Positions 1 through 4,794 of a stretch of 7,139 nucleotides of DNA are shown piece by piece. Source of the stretch: Candidatus Merdenecus merdavium. GTDB lineage: Bacteria; Bacillota; Clostridia; Lachnospirales; Lachnospiraceae. Every line of letters starts with the position of its first letter. Position 1 is the first letter of the stretch. The notes below the pieces were generated by a model, which saw only the letters and a list, made by a program, of their open reading frames with translations, did no database searches and was not told where the DNA came from. Both the position numbers and the translations under genes were made by a program. The stretch lies in assembly GCA_018715425.1 (NCBI GenBank), contig DVLR01000075.1, positions 1 to 7,139 on the forward strand. The letters run 5' to 3'.

Positions 1-55
1 AATATAAGATATACAAGCAAAGTAAAACGAAATTATGTTTTAGAAAGGAAATAAC

Positions 56-1240
56 ATGCTTATAAATTATAAGGTCACTAATTTTTGCTCATTTTATAAT
101 GAAGCTGAATTTAGTCTGGAGGCACCTAAAGGGAAAGTCAAAAGCAGGTTTCCAGATAATTATGCGAATTATGAGAACGAATGTAATGTATTGAAATCAG
201 CTGTTATTGTTGGAGAGAATGCAGGTGGAAAATCCAATTTCATCAATAGTATCCTGTTTTTAAAAACCCTTTTTTTGAACAATGCACCTGTAAAAGCTGT
301 GGATGGGTATATTAATACTACTTATTCAGAGAAAGAACGAAAAGAAGTGCCACAGTCCTTTGTTTTTGAGATAGTGGCTGCGAATGAACATATTTATAAA
401 TATGAATTGTCCATCAATCAGTTTCGTATTTTGGAAGAATCATTGTCTGTAGCAGAAAGTAAAAAACGAAATTTTGTTTTAAAAATGCATATTTATTGGA
501 ATGAAGAACAGAGAGAATATGCATTTGATTTACCGTCAGAAACAAAAGAAATTCAAGATGCAATGAAAAAAAATGCAGGTATGTTTGGATTGTTTGTCAC
601 TCGGTATTCGCTGCTTGGAAACGAAGATGCATCAATGGTAACAGAATGGGTAACGAACAAATTAAGTCCCACATCTTTTCAGATGACTGCGACAAATGAT
701 GCAAGGAGTAATCAGAAAGATATTGAGATTCTTAATGATAAAAGATACTTAGATATTTTTCGTATGGTAGATTATAGTATATGCAGAATTAGTGTGGATA
801 AAGAACAACCATATGCCAAAACAATGATTATACGAAAAAGAAAAGATGGAAGTACAATTGGAAGAGAGCTGCAGCTTGATTCAACAGGGGTAAGGGAATT
901 TTTTGCATGGGCAGTTCATATTTTCAGAGTGGTCTATGAGGAGCAAACAGTATTTGCAGATGAGATGGATCGTGTGCTAAATCCCATATTATCTGATCGC
1001 GTGATTTCGTTTGTAAATGGAAAGACACACAGAGGCCAGTTCGTTTTTTCTACACATAATGTGCTGCATTTGAATCTCACAACCTACATGAAGGAACAGA
1101 TATATTTTATAACAAAAGTACATGATGACTTGAGTTCGGAATTATATTCTCTTAGTGATTTCCCGGAGGTAAGATATGATTCCACTAAAATATACGAGTT
1201 CTATATGAAGGGAATATTGGGAGGGACGGCATTTGAGTAG
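56..1240 (+). CDS. rloA: AAA15-family ATPase, RloA/AbiLi-like, of a phage-defence pair
   Basis: This is a predicted cytoplasmic ABC/SMC-like ATPase that would act as the sensor or motor partner of the RloB protein encoded next. Seen: the N-terminal strand LINYKVTNFCSF is typical of AAA15/RecF-like ATPases. Walker A is GENAGGKSN at residues 53-61. A signature-like segment, LDSTGVREFFAW, lies at 274-285, Walker B is VFADEMD at 299-305 (D302, E303), and the switch histidine is in FSTHN at 331-335. All core ATPase motifs are present, and 394 residues is normal for the family. There is no signal peptide or membrane segment. The ATG follows AGAAAGGAA (42-50) at good spacing. The last eight bases overlap the next gene, implying translational coupling. 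Known: such ATPases pair with RloB in AbiL/RloAB systems and with a DUF4435 TOPRIM protein in PARIS. Inferred: anti-phage function. No upstream promoter could be confirmed because only 55 bases are visible. Confidence 0.85.
   Translation: MLINYKVTNFCSFYNEAEFSLEAPKGKVKSRFPDNYANYENECNVLKSAVIVGENAGGKSNFINSILFLKTLFLNNAPVKAVDGYINTTYSEKERKEVPQSFVFEIVAANEHIYKYELSINQFRILEESLSVAESKKRNFVLKMHIYWNEEQREYAFDLPSETKEIQDAMKKNAGMFGLFVTRYSLLGNEDASMVTEWVTNKLSPTSFQMTATNDARSNQKDIEILNDKRYLDIFRMVDYSICRISVDKEQPYAKTMIIRKRKDGSTIGRELQLDSTGVREFFAWAVHIFRVVYEEQTVFADEMDRVLNPILSDRVISFVNGKTHRGQFVFSTHNVLHLNLTTYMKEQIYFITKVHDDLSSELYSLSDFPEVRYDSTKIYEFYMKGILGGTAFE
1219..1225 (+). promoter_or_regulatory. Ribosome binding site that decides a TTG start for rloB
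   Basis: GGGAGGG lies seven bases before the TTG at 1233, which is ideal spacing. The first in-frame ATG, at 1245, would sit 19 bases from it, which is too far. This supports the rare TTG start and the eight-base overlap with the ATPase gene. Confidence 0.65.
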
Positions 1241-1883
1241 ACCTATGAAAATTCTCCGGAAGCGATTTGTCGTATTTTGCGAGGGAGATACGGAATACAA
1301 TTATATAGATAAGATGCGATGCAAGCAAGGTGTTGAAGTAACACTAAAGCCGATAAATATGGGCGGTGGAGGTTATTCTGCATTTTTACAAAGGATAAAA
1401 ACGGAACCTTTTAATAATTGTATCGCAAAATTCATTATTATAGATGCAGATAGATTATCAAAACATCCAGGAGAAAAAATAAAATTTATGGAATTGGTGG
1501 ATTATTGTAGACGTGAAAATAAGAAACAATCTATTCCATACATTTTGATAGTGGACAATCCGGATTTTGAATATGTCGCATGCTTACACAGTGAAGAATT
1601 TAAAAATCAACCAGTTGATAGATTTATTAAAGAAGTATTCCATTATAAGAGCATTGATACCTTTAAAAGTGACCAAAATATTTATGAATTCTTAAATTCG
1701 GATAATCGTTCTTATCAACATATGCTTGAAAAGTGTAAAAAGCAAAAGAAGTATTTAATGAACGAGTGTAAACGTGAAAAGCGTAGCTTTTCTGTCTCTG
1801 TTAAAAATACGATTATAGAAAAGGACAATTTAAGCAATAAGGGAACAAATATTGATGAATTTTTTTCTATAATTGATTGGTAG
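1233..1883 (+). CDS. rloB: RloB-family protein with TOPRIM-like motifs, putative defence effector
   Basis: A 216-residue cytoplasmic protein of the RloB family, the likely effector nuclease of the pair formed with the upstream ATPase. Seen: an N-terminal strand ends in the acidic motif FCEGDTEYNYI (residues 15-25), followed by a strand with IIIDAD (68-73) and then VDNPDFEYVACLH (107-119). The order E...DxD...NPxFE is the RloB hallmark, and the first two motifs match the metal-binding pattern of TOPRIM nucleases. The C-terminal half (about 160-200) is very lysine-rich, which would suit nucleic acid binding. The TTG start is favoured by its ribosome binding site; an ATG at 1245 is the alternative. 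Known: RloA/RloB were first noted near type I restriction loci, and AbiLii of lactococcal AbiL is RloB-like. In PARIS the ATPase restrains a TOPRIM tRNA nuclease. Inferred: the substrate and trigger are unknown here, and direct nuclease activity is a prediction. Confidence 0.82.
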   Translation: MSRPMKILRKRFVVFCEGDTEYNYIDKMRCKQGVEVTLKPINMGGGGYSAFLQRIKTEPFNNCIAKFIIIDADRLSKHPGEKIKFMELVDYCRRENKKQSIPYILIVDNPDFEYVACLHSEEFKNQPVDRFIKEVFHYKSIDTFKSDQNIYEFLNSDNRSYQHMLEKCKKQKKYLMNECKREKRSFSVSVKNTIIEKDNLSNKGTNIDEFFSIIDW

Positions 1884-1945
1884 TAACTTACTTTACAATG
1901 TGGCATAGATATAAAATGTTGGAATAATAATGTGAGGGGCAATAT

Positions 1946-2986
1946 ATGACATTTGAAATTTTATTAGAGCAGGTTTTTTCTTTTGTAATGAGCAAAAGTA
2001 TTGATAAAATTGATGGATTAAGAGAACAATACACAAATCAGCAGATTCTATATCTGACAATAGAACAATTTGCACATAGTGATTTATTCAAAAATGAATA
2101 TAGGGAAGTAACTTACTTAGATTGCAAAGATGAAGTACTTGCTAAAAAGGCGGAAGAGATTTCACCAAACCTTAGACCGGAGAAGATTGTTGAGAATATT
2201 AAGGATATTATTTTGAGGAGCTTTGTTACGGATGATATAAATATTGTTTCGAAAATAAATGAAAGTATTGTTATGCAGTATTTATCGAAAAATCAATTAG
2301 CTATTTCTCTATTGGATATTTCGCGACAACAACGTCAAAATACAGATGAAATTATTGGCTCAATAAAAGGTTTGCAAACAGAAGTAGACAATATCAATCA
2401 CTCTATTGAGATGCATGATAGATTGCGAGCCAGTGTTGTGAAAAATGGTTTAGGACTTAAGATAAACCTGTTCATTAATAACATGGCAAAAGATTTTATT
2501 CAAATAGCGACAAAAAAGCCACCGCAGTACAATGGGGGAAGTGTTTCAGACAAGGAAATCACAGAGCAATTTATAGATTATATTGAACATCTTATCCAAG
2601 CTGATTTTCCAAATGTGACGGAAAATTATTACCAGGAACCTATTGTTGGAATTGTATTTAATCCAAATGACATCTGGAATCCACAAAATATTGAAGTGGA
2701 TTTATTTGTCATGATGCAAAAGTATAGGATGGATTTATATGATAAAGTGGATGAACTGCTAAAATATTTGCCTCTATTGTCAGAAAATTTTTTACTTGTG
2801 ATGATGGATTTAATGCATTACGTGGATGGAAATCTGGATTTTAAAGCACATGAGACGGGGATGGATAGCGTTATGAAAAATGCAAAACCGGCAAATGGGT
2901 TTGATCAAGTCGCTGCAATAAAGACAGGTTTGAAATGTTGGGCAGAACATTTATTGGCTTTGCGCTCTTTCATATATGAAATATAG
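1946..2986 (+). CDS. Uncharacterised 346-residue protein downstream of the RloA/RloB pair
   Basis: I do not recognise a family for this protein. It is soluble, with no signal peptide or membrane segment, and mostly helical in appearance. Residues 1-120 form an acidic helical region. Residues 126-162 (from SRQQRQNTDEI onward) have the look of a short coiled coil or linker, and residues 163-346 form a second domain containing GIVFNPNDIWNPQ (235-247) followed by EVDLF (250-254). No Walker, HUH, HEPN (R-x4-6-H), TOPRIM or PD-(D/E)xK pattern is convincing. The start is well supported by GAGGGG (1934-1939), six bases before the ATG. The gap to rloB is 62 bases and holds a weak TATAAA (1910-1915), so the gene may be co-transcribed or have its own promoter. 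The two-domain layout with a coiled-coil linker recalls Firmicute defence sensor proteins, but that is an impression. It could be a third defence component or unrelated cargo. Confidence 0.75.
   Translation: MTFEILLEQVFSFVMSKSIDKIDGLREQYTNQQILYLTIEQFAHSDLFKNEYREVTYLDCKDEVLAKKAEEISPNLRPEKIVENIKDIILRSFVTDDINIVSKINESIVMQYLSKNQLAISLLDISRQQRQNTDEIIGSIKGLQTEVDNINHSIEMHDRLRASVVKNGLGLKINLFINNMAKDFIQIATKKPPQYNGGSVSDKEITEQFIDYIEHLIQADFPNVTENYYQEPIVGIVFNPNDIWNPQNIEVDLFVMMQKYRMDLYDKVDELLKYLPLLSENFLLVMMDLMHYVDGNLDFKAHETGMDSVMKNAKPANGFDQVAAIKTGLKCWAEHLLALRSFIYEI
2968..2981. repeat. 14-base perfect palindrome at the 3' end of the unknown gene
   Basis: TTTCATATATGAAA is a perfect palindrome covering the last codons before the stop at 2984-2986. 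No T-tract follows directly, so it is a poor terminator. It is A+T-rich and may have no role. It is listed because no other 3' end signal is visible before the insertion-sequence remnant. Confidence 0.25.
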
Positions 2987-3028
2987 ATATGCCTGTGATA
3001 GTTGTGATATTTATTTTGAAACGTCAAA

Positions 3029-3256
3029 ATGAAAGCCAAGTCAGCAGTAGCACATGCGGAGGAATTCAAGGAACTCCATCTGTACTATACGACAAGGACA
3101 GATAATCCGCTCAAGAAGATGCAGTCACTCATTGTAATAGCCTGTAAGCTGCTAAGAGTAATCTACACAATACTGACGAAAGGGACGAATTATGATCTGA
3201 AAAAGATGTTAATGGACATAAGACGCCCGACAAAACAGGAGGCATTAGCAGCATAA
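3029..3256 (+). pseudogene. C-terminal fragment of an IS110-family transposase
   Basis: The 75 residues look like the extreme C-terminus of an IS110/IS116/IS902-type transposase. The segment NPLKKMQSLIVIACKLLRVIYTILTKG (residues 26-52) matches the helix after the Transposase_20 helix-hairpin-helix domain, where a basic K-x-M or similar start is followed by a hydrophobic helix and an IYxxLxxG ending. Full-length members are several times longer and carry an N-terminal RuvC-like DEDD domain, which is absent here. In-frame codons upstream hit a stop at 3017-3019, so the break lies around 3018-3029. The ATG is only the first methionine of the remnant and has no convincing ribosome binding site. 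The piece cannot transpose. It sits 42 bases after the defence cluster, which suggests that insertion or deletion formed a junction here. The family call is from memory of the tail sequence and needs a profile match. Confidence 0.68.
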
Positions 3257-3292
3257 GGAAAACCAACTGACTATATCATAATTCCAGACCCT

Positions 3293-3337
3293 TGCGGGGT
3301 TCCAGAAAGTTCTGAAATCGTGCAGGGTTCTGGAAAG
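3293..3337. repeat. Imperfect direct repeat that also forms an inverted repeat
   Basis: TGCGGGGTTCCAGAAAG (3293-3309) and TGCAGGGTTCTGGAAAG (3321-3337) match at 14 of 17 positions. Their mismatches make the cores TTCCAGAA and TTCTGGAA perfect reverse complements, giving an eight-base stem with a 20-base loop. CCAGACCC at 3284-3291 could alternatively pair with GGGTTCTGG (3325-3333), so the RNA may switch between stems. Confidence 0.6.
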
Positions 3338-3500
3338 AAACCCGATAACGATGGAGTGCATCAAGTACTGCATCTGCACAAAGACCAACTGAGCGAAACA
3401 GCGGGAATGCGTCCACTGAATATCAGTCCGCTGCGGAGCAAAGAGGTCAGTAAAAATCAAAATACAAACAAGAGCTGTAGCTGGCAGTAGTTCTCTCCGT

Positions 3501-3579
3501 AGGGCACGACCCTGTTTGAAAGCTTAGCTGGCACTCGGTGTATGAACAGGTGGGACGAAGGAAGTTGGGACACGATCCC
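3501..3579. repeat. Pair of hairpins with the same CACGA loop
   Basis: AGGG-CACGA-CCCT (3501-3513) and GGGA-CACGA-TCCC (3567-3579) are two four-base-pair stems with the identical five-base loop, 53 bases apart. Sequence after each is also similar (TGTTTGA and TTTAGA). The stems differ while the loop and pairing are kept, which is the pattern expected of two related RNA domains rather than of simple sequence duplication. Confidence 0.6.
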
Positions 3580-3656
3580 TTTAGACACGGAAGGTTCACC
3601 ATCATAGTTGAACAGAGGAATTATAGCCTTTATAGAGCAAACCAAGAGGATGCTTT

Positions 3657-3802
3657 ATAAACTATACCCTTCTTTCACTATTCAGTACAAGATACAATAA
3701 CTGTCATACACTTTTAGCTCTGTTTATAGAGGTAACTATTTAAAGAAAAGCCTGAAAAATCAATGATTTAGGGCTTGACATTATAGGAAGGATGTGCTGA
3801 TT
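3657..3802 (+). promoter_or_regulatory. Leader region of the flavodoxin gene with an inverted repeat and ribosome binding site
   Basis: This A+T-rich stretch separates the IS110 remnant from the flavodoxin gene. AAGCCT...AAATC-AAT-GATTT...AGGGCTT (3748-3776) is an interrupted inverted repeat that would fold into a hairpin with a small bulge. It overlaps TTGACA (3775-3780), a perfect -35 hexamer, but no good -10 lies 16-18 bases downstream because that would fall on the start codon, so it is probably not the promoter used. AGGAAGG (3785-3791) is the ribosome binding site. The hairpin lacks a T-tract and could be an operator or an mRNA leader structure. Confidence 0.35.
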
Positions 3803-4195
3803 ATGCAAATTTATTATTTTTCAAGAACTGGAAGAAGTAAAGAGGTAGCGGAGAAACTTGCAAAGCGTCATGGCATTACTCCAGAGATTATTGCAGATCA
3901 CAAGAACTGGAATGGTAAAATTAATTATATGAAAGCTGGTGCGATGGCACTTGGTGGAAAGACAATTCCAGTAGATTATAAAAAACCAAATCTGACCGAT
4001 GATATTATAGTTGTATTTCCTCTGTGGGCAGGAACCATGCCACCGGCAGTGAAAACTTTTGCTGAAGAAGTAGGACAGGATAAAATCACAGCCGTTGTAA
4101 CTTCACTCGGAAGCACATTGACAAAGCGTGAAGGATTTAAGAAAGTTTATGATTTGATAGGGCAAAAAGAATTAGTGATTCCGGAAGATTTATAA
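3803..4195 (+). CDS. Flavodoxin-family protein (putative FMN-binding electron carrier)
   Basis: A 130-residue cytoplasmic flavodoxin-like protein expected to bind FMN and carry electrons or act in a quinone- or nitro-reducing role. In 130-residue numbering, strand 1 MQIYYFSRTGRS leads into the phosphate-binding loop SRTGRSKEVA (7-16). A second strand, DDIIVVFPLWAGTMPPAV (residues about 66-83), gives the loop that usually contacts the isoalloxazine ring, with Trp75 as a possible stacking residue. The third strand, ITAVVTSLGST, fits the family's third flavin loop. The length is at the short end for flavodoxins, and the protein ends soon after the last helix. ATG at 3803 is preferred because AGGAAGG lies at a usable distance. 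A GTG at 3794, three codons earlier, is nearly on top of that site. The next gene starts 25 bases later on the same strand, suggesting an operon. No defence or transfer role is known to me; it may be cargo. Confidence 0.78.
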   Translation: MQIYYFSRTGRSKEVAEKLAKRHGITPEIIADHKNWNGKINYMKAGAMALGGKTIPVDYKKPNLTDDIIVVFPLWAGTMPPAVKTFAEEVGQDKITAVVTSLGSTLTKREGFKKVYDLIGQKELVIPEDL

Positions 4196-4220
4196 ATGTA
4201 TGCGATTGGAAGGAAGTAGC

Positions 4221-4775
4221 ATGGCTGATAAGAATAATCATATTCTGCATTTATATGAATATCAGGATATACCAGAAGAAATAGTCCAATGGAAAGATGA
4301 TGAAGATATAACTTCAATGAGTGTGGAACTAATTAAAGATAAAATCCCCAATCTGCTTTGTATCGGTACTGGAACATATAAAACAAGCAGGGATGGGGAG
4401 ATTTATCTTTGTGCGCTGATCAATCCAGAAAATGGGGTGGTAGTCAGTTATGCAATCGGTGTGCATCGTTCTGCAGAACTGGTCGGAAAGGCATTATCAT
4501 TCCTACAGAGTGATTCAAGAAAAATAACGCTAAGAAGTAGCCGTAATCCACTCTATCGTTCAAAAATCTATTTCGATATACTAAAACAATACGGCATTAC
4601 AGCTGAATATACTTTACCTGGAACAAGAGGAATGGTAGCATCAGTCAGCACATTCTTTTCACAGCTTATGAGAAAAAAAGGAAGTTATGAATTTGTTACC
4701 TGGCAAGATGCAGTTGATTGGCTTGAAAAATATATAAGCGTGAAATGTAGCAGGAGGGAAGCCGATGGCAAATGA
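4221..4775 (+). CDS. Integrase-core (rve/IS3-like) fold protein lacking the DDE catalytic residues
   Basis: A 184-residue protein whose body aligns by eye with the catalytic core of IS3-type transposases. In 184-residue numbering, the strand EIYLCALINPENGVVVSYAI (60-79) corresponds to the YLxxvIDlfSrkvVgw region, SAELVGKAL (84-92) to the helix after it, LRSSRNPLYRS (104-114) to the HSDRGxQYxS motif, and VASVSTFFSQLM (139-150) to NAxxESFFxxLK. Every catalytic acid is replaced: the first D by T or G in GTGTY (49-53), the second D by S (107), the E by S (143). No strand transfer is therefore expected. The N-terminal 40 residues are acidic, and the usual helix-turn-helix subunit is absent. ATG 4221 follows AAGGA (4210-4214) by six bases and is chosen over ATG 4200. 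A domesticated DNA-binding or regulatory role is possible; a decayed transposase is the alternative, but the frame is intact. Confidence 0.6.
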   Translation: MADKNNHILHLYEYQDIPEEIVQWKDDEDITSMSVELIKDKIPNLLCIGTGTYKTSRDGEIYLCALINPENGVVVSYAIGVHRSAELVGKALSFLQSDSRKITLRSSRNPLYRSKIYFDILKQYGITAEYTLPGTRGMVASVSTFFSQLMRKKGSYEFVTWQDAVDWLEKYISVKCSRREADGK

Positions 4776-4794
4776 CAGTCATTCCGGCTTATGA
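4752..4794 (+). pseudogene. Aborted gene start: strong ribosome binding site plus nine-codon reading frame
   Basis: AGGAGGG (4752-4758) is one of the strongest ribosome binding sites in the window and lies six bases before ATG 4765. That ATG opens a frame reading MANDSHSGL and then a stop at 4792-4794. It overlaps the end of the integrase-fold gene, the layout of a tightly coupled next gene. The frame runs directly into the 3' end of the convergent relaxase gene, so the rest of a former gene was probably replaced at a recombination junction near 4785. A real nine-residue peptide or a chance match cannot be excluded. Confidence 0.4.
4761..4788. repeat. Inverted repeat between two convergent genes
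   Basis: AATGA-CAG-TCATT (4771-4783) is a short perfect hairpin flanked by GCCG (4761-4764) and CGGC (4785-4788). It covers the 13-base gap between the convergent integrase-fold and relaxase genes. There is no T-tract, so it is a doubtful terminator. It may instead mark a recombination junction or be incidental. Confidence 0.3.

Larger units (their letters stand above)
3257..3650 (+). ncRNA. Structured non-coding stretch behind the IS110 fragment, candidate bridge RNA relic
   Basis: No plausible gene lies in these roughly 400 bases; open frames on either strand are short and lack ribosome binding sites. What is seen is dense self-complementarity. TTCCAGAA (3300-3307) pairs with TTCTGGAA (3328-3335), GTGCA (3356-3360) with TGCAC (3375-3379), and ACTGA (3415-3419) with TCAGT (3423-3427). 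CCGCTGCGG occupies 3428-3436, and two hairpins capped by CACGA lie at 3501-3513 and 3567-3579. Direct repeats include ACCAACTGA (3262, 3384) and TAGCTGGCA (3478, 3525). G+C is 54% over 3491-3600, well above the neighbouring genes. Known: IS1111-group IS110 elements encode a guide (bridge) RNA in the non-coding end downstream of the transposase. Inferred: this may be such an RNA or its remains. The strand is assumed from the transposase; the boundaries are uncertain. Confidence 0.35.
3020..3655 (+). mobile_element. Remnant of an IS110-family insertion sequence (right part only)
   Basis: This combines the transposase C-terminal fragment with the gene-free, G+C-richer stretch after it. The left boundary is set by the stop codon and composition change near 3020. 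The right boundary, about 3655, is only where the sequence returns to A+T-rich. IS110 elements usually lack terminal inverted repeats and target duplications, so exact ends cannot be read here. The left end and most of the transposase are missing. An alternative is that the non-coding stretch belongs to a different element. Confidence 0.45.

Noticed and set aside
1715..2075. Minus-strand frames over the end of rloB and the start of the following gene
   Set aside because: They are antisense shadows of well-supported plus-strand genes with good ribosome binding sites.
1882..2118. 12-base direct repeat AGTAACTTACTT at 1882-1893 and 2107-2118
   Set aside because: A repeat of this length is expected about once by chance in a window this size, and the second copy is inside a coding region.
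1946..2986. HEPN or PD-(D/E)xK nuclease in the unknown third protein
   Set aside because: No R-x4-6-H motif and no convincing D...ExK arrangement could be found by reading the sequence.
3245..3645. Two minus-strand reading frames (3245-3460 and 3457-3645) in the gene-free stretch
   Set aside because: Both are short, have unlikely compositions and no convincing ribosome binding site, and cover the hairpin-rich region. They look like chance frames opposite a structured RNA.
3471..3650. Group II intron remnant as an explanation for the structured stretch
   Set aside because: I see no domain V-like hairpin with the catalytic AGC/GNRA pattern and no reverse transcriptase fragment; the position after an IS110 tail fits a bridge RNA better.
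3257..3650. CRISPR array
   Set aside because: The repeats are few, short and irregularly spaced, and there are no cas genes.
3775..3803. TTGACA at 3775-3780 as the flavodoxin promoter
   Set aside because: A -10 at 16-18 bases would overlap the start codon and put the ribosome binding site outside the transcript; no good -10 hexamer is there.
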